Shown here one piece after another: positions 48,280 to 60,183 of a stretch of 64,000 bases of DNA. The stretch lies in contig CM055895.1 of the NCBI GenBank assembly GCA_029582155.1, positions 49,287,417-49,351,416 of the forward strand, given 5' to 3'. The notes below the pieces were generated by a model, which made no database searches, was not told the origin of the DNA, and saw nothing but the letters and a program-made list of their open reading frames with translations. The DNA is from Panopea generosa. Taxonomy: Eukaryota; Mollusca; Bivalvia; Adapedonta; Hiatellidae. Position numbers and translations under genes: made by a program. Within the stretch, counting starts at the first letter, position 1, and the number at the start of each line of letters is the position of its first letter.

Positions 48280-49302
48280 TGACTTAAAATAACAACTAGG
48301 CCGCTTTACTATGTTTAGCGGTATTACATGATAACAACTGACGTGGTATAAAATATGTTTACCGATATTGCGCAATGATATGAACATATTAAGAAAAAGT
48401 GTGAATTAAGTTAACCGGAATAACACAATAACAACTGATATGACATTAACTAGGTTTACCGGTATTATACAATAACAACTGGTATGATATCAACTATATA
48501 ACCGGTATTATACAATAACTAAATAAATGGCATGGTATGAACTAGGTTGGTTATTAGACGATAACAACTGACCTGGTTTGAACTAAGTTTACCGGTATCA
48601 GACGATAACAACTGACATGGTATGGACAAGGTTGACCGGTATCAGAAGATAACAACTGACATGGTATGAACTAGGTTTACCGGTATTTTACGATAACAAC
48701 TTGCATGGTATGAACTAAGTTTACCGGTATCAGAAGATAACAACTGATATGGTATGAATTAGGTTTACCGGTATCAGACGATAACAACTGACATGGTATG
48801 AACTAGGCTTACCGGTATCAGATGATAACAACTGACATGGTATGAACTAGGTTGACCGGTATAAGACGATAACAACTGACATGGTATGAACTAGGTTTAC
48901 CGGTATCAGACGATAACAACTGACATGGTATGAACTAGGTTGACCGGTATTAAACGATAACAACTGACATGGTATGAACTAGGCTTACCGGTATCAGACG
49001 ATATCAAATGGAATGGTATGAACTAGGCTTACCGGTATCAGATGATAACAACTGACATGGTATGAACTAGGCTTACTGATATCAGACGATAACAACTGGC
49101 ATGGTATGAACTAGATTGACCGGTATTAGACGATAACAACTGGCATGGTATGAACTATGTTGATCGGTATTAGACGATAACAACTGGCATGGAATGAACT
49201 AGGTTGACCAGTACTAGACGATAACAACTGGCATGGTATGAACTAGGTTTACCGGTATCAAACGATAAAAACTGGCATGGTATGAACAGGTTTACCGGTA
49301 TA
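48280..49302. repeat. 44-bp satellite with ACCGGT, ~23 units
   Basis: The unit is ACCGGTATCAGACGATAACA followed by ACTGACATGGTATGAACTAG and GTTT (44 bp). ACCGGT is present in most units, so this palindromic hexamer recurs about every 44 bp. The left edge is diverged and the middle is uniform. Confidence 0.95.
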
Positions 49303-49424
49303 TATCAAAAACACTGATAGTCTGTAATTTAACAAATATTTTACGTGGGCTTGGTAAGTAATCTTCCCCTGCGTATACCAAAGAGGGATAGCCTATTATC
49401 ACACGTATTCACACTATCGTTAGT

Positions 49425-49785
49425 ATGATACCAAATATAAGAATATTAATCTGATTTTATATGACAATGCCAGCTAGGTTTTCTGCAAATAACATAACGT
49501 TCTTATAACACACGACGCTATAGAACGATGTCTTTGTGTCTCCTTTCCTTTGTAATTCCCGATACAAGACATTTTGTGTCAGAGTTAATGGTTTGATGAG
49601 ACCAGATATGTTAAACCATACACATTAAATGGTCGTACGGAGACTGGACTGACAGGTATATTAACACTTTCTCGAAGTATTGCTTATTCTCTTTTACTCC
49701 AGATGATTACACTCAAGTCTGTAAAATACATTAACTGATTTTCAGTCGAGGATTTTCGACTGTATAATTATATGTTAATATGATC
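49425..49785. repeat. duplicated segment C, copy 2
   Basis: Second copy of 34030-34427. Both copies follow directly on a satellite array (72-bp there, 44-bp here), although the arrays themselves are unrelated in sequence. Confidence 0.6.
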
Positions 49786-50744
49786 TCCTCTCAATCTCAA
49801 AACGCGTAATTGGACAAGGGGAGAATTTGTTTAATTCAGGAGATTGAAAAATTAAATATTACAAATAACAATGAATACAGTATGTGAGCTATCACTTGAC
49901 TCGCTATCTGACAAGTGTTCTAAAGTTCTAAAGTTTCTGATTTGATAACAAAGATTCAAAATAAAACAAGTTCCATGTTAAAGATAACACTTTATATCTA
50001 ATAAACTAATTGCTTTGAGGTAGAATGAACATCATGATTTCAAATAACAAGAAATAACAACAAGACTGAGTTTTACGGTCGCCACACAGCACGTTAGACT
50101 GCTTGTGTGAACACATTAAATAGCTGATAAAACTATCTCTTGTAAGCACGTAACACCCTCAAGAAATAATATTTGCTGTCAAATTTTGATAACAACTGAA
50201 CTTGGTTACTGGAACGGTAAATGTTTAAATTATAATATCACGAAATGATTTTAGATATGTCTTATTACGAAAATAAAAGTTTTGAAAAAATAATATGTAC
50301 AGTGTTTTATCTAACAGTTAACATATCCTGCGTTATGAACGACGGTCACCTTTGTTTCATGTGCTCAAATCAAAAGTTTAATTAGTCAATATATCAATTC
50401 TATAATATTAGTATTCATGTATTTGGTTCGATTTTTAGTATAAATTGAAATTTTCAAGTGCATCACAGTTCGACTGAAATATCTTATACACTTTCAAATG
50501 TGAACTTGAGAATTCGAAAATAGATATGGACAAGTTAGTTATCATAATGATACGTTTGCATCTAAACATTTTTGCAATTACTAACACGCATGTTCTGATC
50601 AGTCTTGTAAATCAATACATGTAAATATAACATTAACAGTAAACCCGTCTACGGTCTCTCTTGCAAAGTATTGTCTATTTTATATATCCAAGGCTCAATG
50701 CAGATAAAAATAGTTAAAGGCGGTTATAAATAATCCTGTTGTTT

Positions 50745-50945
50745 TTTTTTCAGAATCTTTGAAAATGCATTTTCTTAAAATCTTTTATTTGAACGGTATA
50801 ATTGTTGTATTTTGTCATGTTTGAATTGTGAATTTAGAAAAAAACATAGTGTTTGGAAATCGGGGTATAAATACATGATTTCGGAAGTTTACTTTCACTT
50901 TGTCAACAGTGTACACATTAAACATAAACATCTGCGTACAGTAAG
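50745..50945. repeat. dispersed repeat E, copy 2
   Basis: Matches 44770-44965. The copy starts right after a pyrimidine tract and CAG at 50752; similarity stops near 50945. Confidence 0.75.
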
Positions 50946-50949
50946 ATTT

Positions 50950-52480
50950 GTTTTTGTTTATGTACTGATCGGAACAGCTAACTCTCCACCAGACATTTTA
51001 TGTATTTTCTCAAAAAGTATTAATGCAACTTCCTTGGACTTGAACAGGAAAGATCACCGCTACGTAAAATCAATACACAATTGTCTGTTTATGCCGTAAA
51101 CAAATTTTGATTCAATATTTTGACGCAGATATTGGAAATATAAAAGTGACGGATTAGCTGTTCCGTCAGTATATTTGTTATCTGAGCATTTCTGCGTTTA
51201 AAAGTCTACACACGTGCATTTTGTGCGTGTTTAAGAGAATATTCTGGAGTGGACACTTTTATTTACACTGTTTCATTTTATGTTAGGTTGACGGGGTACA
51301 CACTTTAACTTGATTTAAGCTCATTTTGCTACTGGTCGTTCCAAGGCGGTGGTCTTTGATGTCATTTCGTATCAATGTATGTGTCGTACTTAATATAATC
51401 ATTTCATGTTTTAATTATGTTTATACTACGTTGGTGGCTTTTTTTTTTTATCTGTTAGACATAAATAAATACAAAATACAGAATATTTTATTTGATTTAA
51501 GCATACGTGACAGCTTATCATCAACATTCAAAACAAATAAAACAAATCATGCGCTAAAAACATATATGTGTAGCATAAAAGGCAATACAGCATTTAAAAC
51601 GATACAATGCCAAATTCTGTAGCAATCGAAAGTTAAATTATCAAACTAATGACGCAGCTGCATGGCAAATATTGACTCTATGAAAACGTCGTGTTTATCT
51701 TATCATTCAGAGGGAACCTTTGTATCAATAATATACATTTCTAACAATTATGTTTAAATCTCTTTTATATTTTATATACGTCATCATAAAACAAACTTCA
51801 GGGTCACATTCAAAGGAATATTGATGTTAACTTCATAATTAATGTAGGTGATTGTTTAATAATGTACTTTAAGACTCGGTTGTCTCTAACTAGAGCGTGA
51901 GAGCCATCAGTGACATTAACATTAATGTCCTCTATTTTAGAAAGTGGGTATTTGTATAGTATCGTTTTTCTCCACCAACTTCAGTTATGATAAATGTTTT
52001 TAATAAGCACTAAAAGACCAGAAAAAGGAAACCATGTTGTCCTATTGTTTCTGAGATACATACATGCATTTGTAGTTTTGAAGCACTTCTCAAGCATACT
52101 TTGAATAGTAGAGTTCGTTATTAAAGAAGAATTGTTACATAGTTTTGAATGTATTAAACCCCAGCCTCTTATTTACACACAGTGACTTGAAACAATGATA
52201 AATAGACACAATGGAAATAATCAATGTAGACTAGGAAACATTCCTATGCTAACATGGTTTCAAATAATTACTTGTAACCGTGATAAATAGACAAATTAAC
52301 ATAGCCAATGTATTTAAGAAGACTAAATAAATGAAATAAAAATTAACTATGTGTTAAAGCATAAGTATGGATCATATAGATATCGTAAATTCATATTTTG
52401 TTTATTTCATAAAGGGAGATATTTAAATTCACATCAACGGAATGTACGATTTTGGTATCTTTTCAGATGCTCATTCACAA
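50950..52480. other. intergenic stretch, nothing certain
   Basis: No gene supported. The open frame 51326-51622 (+) lacks an ATG start and motifs. Confidence 0.4.
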
Positions 52481-53021
52481 TGCATGATATATATTTATAT
52501 GGAGATAATTATTTGTGAATAACCAAGACATAAATGTACAGACCAGACTAAGGTGAGTGCAGCTTGCTACAATGAAAACCTTCGATACAATATCAAGGCC
52601 TCTGCCAAACCAATAAATTTGGTGTTGACCATGACATATATACTATGGGATTACTTGCAGCACATCTGGACAGGGTGGACAAGTTTACATACATGAACTT
52701 ATAGCTTTATAAGATCCAACGGGTATTTAAATATGTCCTTTATATAGCATGTGAGAAGTCATAAATCCTTATCTGGATCCTACTCATATAAAGCTATAAG
52801 TTCATGTATGTAAATGTGTCCACCCTGTCCTGATGTGTTGCATGTATTTCCATAGTATATGTCATGTCCGACAACAAATGTATTGGTTTGGCAGAGGCCT
52901 TGATAATGTATCTATGGTTTGCATTGTAGCTAGGCGCACTTATCGTAGTCTGGTTTGTACATTTATGTCTTGGTTATTCACAAATAATTATCTCCATACA
53001 TGTATATATCTATATGCATAC
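52481..53021. mobile_element. foldback element: ~540-bp palindrome with ~235-bp arms
   Basis: The left arm (52481-52712) and the right arm (about 52776-53021) are inverted copies at about 85-90% by eye, sharing GGAGATAATTATTTGTGAAT, AACCAAGACATAAATGTACA, CAAGGCCTCTGCCAAACCAA, GACAGGGTGGACA and ATGAACTTATAGCTTTAT. The loop is about 60 bp. A single arm of the family is at 29827-29965. No transposase is encoded. It resembles a foldback or long-TIR non-autonomous DNA transposon. The open frame at 52833-53120 is an artefact of the arm. Confidence 0.85.
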
Positions 53022-53829
53022 GATATAACTAATCATGCAAACAGCACACATAAAATTCTATCGATTTCCTGCCGTTATCGAGACTTGCCGCGTAGTATCT
53101 ACTTGTGCATTACTCCCTGAACTTAAACAAAGTAAACGACTTGTAAGTTTCAATAATATTCCCCATTATTGTATATGTTAATTCCCTTTACACAGATTTA
53201 TCACATAAATAAACCGGCAATTACCTGGTGCGAATGTTATTTTTTAGGGTACAAAGGTGTACAATTGGTCTTCGAATCTATTTTGTAATATAAACAATAG
53301 GATATATGGAGATCAGATCGCGCAACTTGATAACCAGTCAACAAGTCTTTTATTTAAATATTGCTTCACCTTTTTACACATAACCAAATAATGCTTCGGT
53401 TGGAGTTTGTTTTCTGCATAACGTGAACTTTTTTTCCAGTAATAAACAAAGAATCAATGTTTTTGAAAATTATCATAACGTAACAGTTTATTTTAATTAA
53501 ATTGGAAAACGATCAACAAACATATTTTTGGTCATTTACAACATGTTTAAATCATATTGTAAAGACATGACAATAACATATTACAATCAATACATTTTGA
53601 CTAGTTAATGTACCATAGTGTATATAATATAGATGAGTAACAGTAAAAATATAACTCACATAAAAGCACACAGCCGCGTGCGCACATACTCATTTTTCCG
53701 CAAAGAAAGAAAATGTAATCAGGTATTAATCAGATGGATATTTAGAAATTTTAACAAGTAGGTTTCGTTTTTCGTGGCTAGTGTATTAAAACATTTACTG
53801 GAAGTAGGTTATGCCACCTATGGAATTAA
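53022..53829. other. intergenic stretch, nothing seen
   Basis: AT-rich DNA with no supported gene or repeat family. Confidence 0.4.
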
Positions 53830-54905
53830 TTCACATCGTTAACCTGAAAGCGGAAAAACCGCCCGGATTCAATCGCAAGAATATGTGATCTTAATAAAAA
53901 AACACCTCATTCGTTTCGTTTTGTATCATTTATAATAAATGATAAGTATTCCTTATATCTAAAATCGGTTTTAAACTTACAGTAATAGTCAAGTTTTGGC
54001 ATGGTAATAATACTGCCGTTCCAAAGTCGGATGTATTGATCTCGCAGTCGCTGTTTAATAATTGGCAAATAATCTAATGTTGTGTTAATTCTTTGAGCTA
54101 AGCTTTGTTTATGTTGTTGATTATTCATCGTTCTATATTGTTTCATGAAAACCCAATGGACAAAATAACCAGGACTACTTAAATACACTTACACAATTCT
54201 AAATGTATTTAATCGGTATCTCTGTAATCATGCTCTCTCCATATGTCAGAGCTGTATAAGATGATAGATGCTACCATTGTTTCAACAAGGGATACTTTTG
54301 TTTTAATATCAAGTTTAATTATTTGAAACAATGATGATAAATTATGCATAGCTCTGAGAGCTTTATCTGCTAGACAGACGTTTTGGAATTACTTTCATTT
54401 TATCATTTTACATAAATTTCTCTACAATATCCAATGTTACACCATTTATGAGCTATTCTAGGTCATGAACTTTGTTTCTGTTTTTAAAATATACAAGCTT
54501 TAGTATTATTGATAGATATATTTATTTAAAATCCCCTTTCAATGAATACTGATTAGGGGTTATTTAGTTGCAATTGTAGACTATTGGGGTCAAAAATAAA
54601 CAAATAATTAATAAGTATATACATAATTGATTAATATCTGATGATTCAATAAGACTATCTATGTTAAATGTATTGTTAACATCATAAACAAAAAGAATGA
54701 ACAGATTAGAAAAAAGTGGTTTTGCCTGCATTCCCCCCAGAAAAACCTCAGATATATTGGAAGATAATTTTGAGCAGGCCATAACTTGCGAGTAAAGATT
54801 TGATAATTGTTATCATTTTACAGATTACACCGGTTTCCACCAATTTAATCCAATAACCGTATCAAATGTCTCTTCGTAGTCAATAAAAGCACAGTAACGT
54901 TTACT
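53830..54905 (-). mobile_element. LINE reverse-transcriptase and C-terminal fragment
   Basis: Reading the minus strand from 54905: FIDYEETFDTVIGLN (RT motif around the first catalytic Asp, with Glu-Thr where Lys-Ala is usual), a FLGGMQAKPLFSNLFILFVY block near 54730-54670 (the G-x-x-Q-G-x-P-L-S-P-x-L-F-x-L-F motif, worn), a VSLVETMVASIILYSSDIW block near 54300-54240 (thumb), then QRLRDQYIRLWNGS with KLDYYCKFKTDF (54060-53960) and SHILAIESGR near 53880. It spans the middle and end of ORF2 with several stops and frame changes. Same broad clade as the fragment at 4190-5210 by its C-terminal blocks. Confidence 0.8.
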
Positions 54906-55865
54906 TATTATTGTATAAAGTCGCACATCAAGACAATACATACATTAATGTAATAAACAAAACAATAAGAGAAATTGAGTGCGAAATGTTGCATTGTTTA
55001 AAAAAAATCTCATTCGTTCTGTGTCACATCAATATTTAGTGTAAGCTGATAAGAGCTAGATTACTTCTTAAATTATTTGATATATGATGTTTGACCATTG
55101 CAAGCATGACTGACGTTGTAATCTTCACGACAAAAGCCATGTTGTTATATATAAACGATGCACATATCCACTTTGTCCAAAAGACGTCGTAGTACACACC
55201 GTCACTCAAAGCGTATGTCTTAATTATTCGCCAGATACTTATGTTACTATTTGCAATAGTAACAATGTTATTCATACTAAATGGTTTGTTGCAAAATGCA
55301 ATGAAATATTATTAAGATTGAAAGTATTTAACTGATGTTCGTTACAAAATAATACTTTCGTTTAAATAAGATATATTTGATCATTTATATAGATTTCATT
55401 ATTTATTTTCACCATAAAAGGACGACATAGTCAAAATCATCACATAAAGAATTTGTTATTATATTTCGGGAAATGCAAACAGAATATGGTATAGCAAACA
55501 GCAAATCAAACTTAAGAGACATATCGGTGTAGTCATGGACAATACTATACATACAATTCATAAAAATATTACTGATGAACAAGACCACCTTATTGAAATA
55601 TCAGAAACAAATTGATCTTAAATATCGGTTATGATATGTTCAATATTTAATGGACTGTTTTCCTTTACATATAAAATGTGACGTGAAGTGTTGGCAAACA
55701 GAAAAAGCGAACATATATACTAACCAACAATTCCAAGGCATCATTTAGAAAATAAACCATTTTTCTGTTCATTAGTATACATTTATTGTTATCCATTTGT
55801 TGTGGAATAAGTGTTCTCATTGGACGTTATAAAAAGCGTCGATATCAATTCAAATATCAACGAAT
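54906..55865. other. intergenic stretch, nothing certain
   Basis: A 79-codon frame with a real ATG lies at 55036-55275 (-), hydrophobic in part, without splice or motif support. Otherwise nothing is seen. Confidence 0.35.
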
Positions 55866-55867
55866 AA

Positions 55868-56010
55868 AAAAATACCAGTCTGTTGGTACTTCTCCAGCAG
55901 TCTGGTAATGGTTGACTGCGCGCAGTTGAGTTGTCGGGATATATGTCTGTACGATGCGCTGCGTTGAAGCATACCAATAGCACGGTCGCGATCTTCAATA
56001 CTAATGTCTG
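55868..56010 (-). mobile_element. Tc1-type transposase helix-turn-helix fragment
   Basis: The minus strand encodes ISIEDRDRAIGMLQRSASY, then RHISRQLNCAQSTITRLLEK and YQQTG. This is the N-terminal DNA-binding helix-turn-helix of Tc1-like transposases (consensus R-A-I-G-M-L-x-A-G ... V-A-x-x-x-x-V-x-x-S-T-I-x-R-L-x-x-R-Y-x-x-T-G). The frame is intact across this piece, but nothing of the DDE domain follows, so it is a fragment. Confidence 0.7.
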
Positions 56011-56023
56011 ATTTTAAATTTGA

Positions 56024-56145
56024 TTATAATGGGACTGGGAAGGGAGACTTTATTAAACGCATAAGTTTCTTGATTTCCAAGTGCAGCATGGGACTGATTT
56101 TCCGTTGTAAAAACCCGTGTTCCATATCATCCATGAATTTAATTT
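56024..56145 (-). CDS. candidate exon 2 of an unrecognised two-exon gene
   Basis: The frame reads IKFMDDMEHGFLQRKISPML, then HLEIKKLMRLIKSPFPVPL and TAA at 56024-56026, and completes the codon left by the donor at 56292 (C|AA). The acceptor CATGAAG at 56146 lacks a pyrimidine tract, which weakens the model. The protein would be 88 residues, basic at its C-terminus. It ends 14 bp before the Tc1 fragment. Confidence 0.22.
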
Positions 56146-56291
56146 CTTCATGTTTTCGCTAATATATTTCAATTATAGTGGACATAATATAAACATGAAG
56201 AAATAAAGAATATTCAGTTTGTTATAAAAAAATATTTCAAAACTACGTGATGAGTTGGAAGTGTGATTTAGTATAGTTTAATAAAGCTTAC

Positions 56292-56436
56292 GCTGGATAC
56301 GTGTCGTTATCTCCATGAGGTCCTTCCATAAACTACAAGTCACTTGCTGTTCTAGCTTCTCCGCAATACATCGAGCCCATTTGCGTATTGGAACCTTGCT
56401 GTGTTTTACATCATACGCAGGCGCATATATCGCCAT
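56292..56436 (-). CDS. candidate exon 1 of an unrecognised two-exon gene
   Basis: ATG at 56434-56436 has an in-frame TGA immediately before it. The frame runs 48 codons, MAIYAPAYDVKHSKVPIRKW, then ARCIAEKLEQQVTCSLWKDL and MEITTRIQ, to a donor C|GTAAGC. The composition is protein-like and the patch is clearly GC-richer than its flanks. No signal peptide or known motif was seen; the middle looks like an alpha-helix. I do not recognise the family. Confidence 0.32.
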
Positions 56437-57132
56437 TCAATTTTGACAGTTTAAAGCAGTGACGAATAAGTTTAGGATTTGTTGTTCAATAAGCTACAAT
56501 ACTTTTTCTGTGAATTATCAAATGTTTAGTATTGCAATATTTGTATATTAAATTATACTTGTTTCAATAAAGTAATTAAACGTGTTATTTCAGTACTCGT
56601 CAAGATTGAAGTTAATCGTTGCCATTTAATGTTTAGTTTAGAACATATTTTATTTCATAATTTTACATGAAATGTGGTTGGGTCACAAGTTCTGTCAAAA
56701 TTAGATTCGACCCTTCCCCTATAGGTTACATAATCTAATAAAATACATTACAAAACCAAAATCACTTACAAATATTATTGAAAAGAGAAAAAATATCTAG
56801 TTGAGTTTTAGAAGAGAGAAAGAGAGAAATAAAAGAAGATGAAACAGATAGAGCTACAAAGTTGCTGCATAACAAAGTTTACATATAAATAGTTTGATAG
56901 TTCATTTCTCATCTGTTTGGCATCTTTCACTAACAACCAACGACTTGTGATAAGTAATTTCAACAGAAGCATCAGTCAATCGGCATTGACAGGTTCAATT
57001 ATTTTGCAAACATAATGTTGCGGTTTAAAGTGTTTCAAAAGCAGGAAATGTGGATATCGTGACGTTTGATGTTACAATTGTAAGACAAGTCCAATACCGC
57101 CAGGACACAAAGTTCATCATCACCATATCTCG

Positions 57133-57308
57133 TTAATGACACAAAACCTTATCACACAAAACATCTATCTGATGCTGATGTGTCTCTGAGAAACCACTTT
57201 TATTATCGTCGGAAAAGATTTCATTTCGATTAATAGTTGATTCGCGTATTGCTGTAAAACTGTGATAGTCTCTTCTTGGAGGTTTATATCTAGCGAAAGA
57301 TTTAAATA
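57133..57308 (-). CDS. candidate terminal exon (unrecognised)
   Basis: After an acceptor-like TTTTGTTTCATAAAG the minus strand is open for 57 codons to a TAA at 57133-57135: FKSFARYKPPRRDYHSFTAI, then RESTINRNEIFSDDNKSG and a QHQIDVLCDKVLCH end. It is hydrophilic and could be a cytoplasmic tail. A second frame is open over the same bases (57165-57377) from an ATG, so at least one is chance and possibly both. Confidence 0.15.
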
Positions 57309-57986
57309 CTTTATGAAACAAAAGCTTCCTTCAAAACACTCGATTTTTAAAAAAGCACATAAGAGTATAAATGTCATCCAACAACAAAGACCTTCCGAAA
57401 TGTCTATGACTCAATCTTGTTTTGGTTCCATTGATTCATGACGCTAATTCGTTCATTCTCGAATACCAAATACCACTTTTAAAACTGGTGATAGGAATAA
57501 GAAAGCATTGTTACTTCATTCCACCAGATCACATTCTATGTTTCCAAGTTATCCTTCTATAAAAATACTAATTACTTTAAATTTTCGTTCTTGGATTACT
57601 ACAGGTAGCATATTGTCACTTTGCAGCGTAATGACGATATTTCAATATCAAAAAATAGTATCTTGTACGAGTTGTATGGAATATTTTCATTTTGTATAAC
57701 CTAGTAGACGTAATCAGAAGCAAACGTTTTATAGTTTTAATAACCACTGATTATGCAAGAAATAAAAAATACATTTTTTATTTTTATAACATAATTATTT
57801 AAGTGTGTTATCTATTGCAGGTGCACATATGGAATGTTTTCAATGTTCTATATTCTATTGAAAGAACACATCAGCTAATTGGTATGTTATATAAATATGT
57901 GTTATCAGTTCATCAGTTGTGCTATTGGTAACCGTTCAACCTTAAATGTAGCATGGTATAGTTTTAAGTATTGCCTACATATTTAA

Positions 57987-58142
57987 TTGCTTAAGGATTA
58001 TCATTCAGATCGCAGACAAGGAGTAAAGCTAGCTGATTTTAAAGTACTACTTGGGAGATATTTATCTAAAGGTGTGCCTCAAGGCGCTATCCCTGGGACA
58101 TTGGATAGTTTAATAAATCATAGGTTATACGTTTTTAGATAA
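57987..58142 (+). mobile_element. LINE reverse-transcriptase fragment
   Basis: The plus strand encodes LKDYHSDRRQGVKLADFK, then YLSKGVPQGAIPGTLDSLIN. GVPQG followed by I-x-G-x-L is RT motif 4 of Jockey/CR1-type LINEs (usual form GVPQGSVLGPLLF), and the upstream part fits the usual L-x-x-R-x-Q-x-V-K. The frame closes soon after. This is a short isolated relic, distinct from the 53830-54905 fragment by strand. Confidence 0.75.
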
Positions 58143-58149
58143 AGTAACA

Positions 58150-59410
58150 CGGCACAAATGTAACATAGGAAACCAAATGCTAGCAAATTCAGAGCCACGA
58201 GTACATGTGTTTCAAACTATTTGTGTCGGAAAAGCTAGGGCCACAGAATAAGATTTTAAGGTAAAGAAGATAATACAAACATAAACATTTGTATAATAAA
58301 GAACATGCCACGTTTTTAAGACTATAATTGACTATATCTTACAAAAATAATGCGCATTTTATAAATGTCTTCAAGAAAGCAACTTGACAAATTATTGTTT
58401 TAGTATGACCATATAGATTAAACTTTTCATGTTTTTCAAGATCGATCTTACATTTTTTAACAAATTATTTACAATTAAACTAGAAAAAAATGAATTTTGT
58501 GCTTTTTTTTTTTTTGGTAGGTTTTGCTTTGAGATTAATAATGTCACACTTACATGCCAATATGCTAAAACAACTTCCACTGTACTGAAAATATGTAAGG
58601 TAGTTCGAAGTGATCGTATCGGATTTTTTTTACATCTGACGCAAATTAACAAAAAATCCTTAATTGTCTTCAAAGTATATCTCGTATAAGATTTTTTTCT
58701 CGTTTAAATGAATAGAAAATACTCTTTAGAAATTTAAGTTCTGTAGACATTTCTCGTTTTTATAAATGTCATGACAGAAGTGTTGTTGACGTCATCTGAC
58801 TGGTCCGGGAAGCCATTCCTTTATATATTTTCTAGCGTTGTTGCTACATAACCGTATCAAATAAAGATACGAAATTTGGAATGTAGATAGAGGAAATATT
58901 ACTTATAATGGCAATATACTTTTATCATGTGCTATGTGAAATGTTGAAACAATACCCAACATCCACGTATTTTTAACGCTACCTGTATGTTTAAAATTCT
59001 CCAGTTTTTAGTTTATTTGTTTGTAAGTTACTGGATGTTCTTGTTGTGTCGAGTAAAATTGTCAAGCAATTGTCTGTGTGTTATATAAATAAAACGCACT
59101 GTATCCTTTATTAACACATTTTATATACGGTGTCTCGTCCATTATTGTTTTTACCACAATGCATACTCGTACAACATATTCCCATATTGTACAAAACACT
59201 GCTTTTATTCTATACCTCAATCTAAAGAAATTTATCAAAAGAGTAAAGAAAAATCAAGATCCTTTTAAGTAAATAAAAACGTGTGTTCTTGTTCAAAGCA
59301 GCAGACGAATAGCGGAGATATTTGGATATTTGCAACGTCATCGTCATGCCGAACATTTTGTCGGTTGTTTGTTTTTATCGTTAAAATTTCTACTAAATTT
59401 CTTTCCTTTT
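58150..59410. other. intergenic stretch, nothing certain
   Basis: Overlapping open frames on both strands at 58392-58689 show no motif. A TTGACGTCA-like site lies near 58787. Nothing else is supported. Confidence 0.35.
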
Positions 59411-59415
59411 CTTAG

Positions 59416-59518
59416 TCGCCATTTTGAATTTTGATCTGTTCAATACAAAATTTATTGGATCCAATAAACTTCTACATACTGTACGGTCACGTGGTAACAT
59501 CTGGCTATACACTAACAG
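59416..59518 (+). CDS. candidate internal exon (unrecognised)
   Basis: A strong pyrimidine-rich acceptor (TTCTTTCCTTTTCTTAG) and a good donor (AACAG|GTATGG) bracket 103 bp. Only one frame is open through it: AILNFDLFNTKFIGSNKL, then LHTVRSRGNIWLYTN, entering in phase 1 and leaving in phase 2. Neighbouring exons were not found and the peptide is not recognised. A CACGTG lies inside. Confidence 0.25.
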
Positions 59519-60039
59519 GTATGGGATAAATAAAAAGTATAGTATCCTTTACAAACACATATTGATTTCTGAATCCATGTGGTTTATCTATGTACTATTC
59601 CAAGTAATTCTCTGGAAAAACCAACAGTGTAATTTATGTAATAAATAAATGCCAGGTGTCACATGAACATGTTTCCATAAAAGGGGTTTAATAAATTTGT
59701 TATTATGCAGGCATATAATATTCACTTGATTTTTATGTAAGTCGATATTCTTGAATTTTTACTGACACGTGTATAATTCTTAGATGAATCGAAAGTCTGA
59801 AATACTTCCTTTATTCTTTGTTTGGTAATTTAAAGGCGAGGTCAATGTCTAGGTCACTTGAAGCAATTAAACTGAACCGCCGTTTGAACAAATATGACTA
59901 ACACTGACTCCAAAAGAGTTTTGAGAGTCTTCGTTTTGTGAGAAATAGTTAAAATTATTTGATGCAGAGGGACAGCCTCAAAGTGATCATTATAGCTCTT
60001 CCATTAAATAAACCTAAAAACAATAGTTTCTGCGAGTCT

Positions 60040-60183
60040 GCTATATATGAACAGTTGCCAAGCATTACTTCATATCTGTAGTTAATGCCAACTGTTTATT
60101 TGTTCATGCGTTCAATTCACTTAATTTACTTAGAAATATTGTCATCTTAACTCATAGGAAGTCCGTAGACCAGCGGGATAATG
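60040..60183. repeat. duplicated segment A, copy 2
   Basis: Second copy of 17480-17622, same orientation. Confidence 0.6.

Noticed and set aside
34030-49785. Segment C as a coding exon
   Set aside because: A 12-codon stretch shows mostly third-position differences between the copies, but indels on both sides break the frame and the stretch is too short to be significant.
44833-51099. Shared peptide FNCEFRKK...YMISEVYFHFV at 44.9 and 50.9 kb as a conserved protein domain
   Set aside because: Most base differences between the copies change the amino acid, and similarity ends at the same points on both sides, as expected for a dispersed repeat.
52833-53120. 95-codon frame on the plus strand
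   Set aside because: It covers the right arm of the foldback palindrome, and its frame is not kept in the inverted left arm.
57165-57377. ATG-started frame with a short hydrophobic start
   Set aside because: It overlaps another open frame over the same bases. The hydrophobic start is short and there is no further support.
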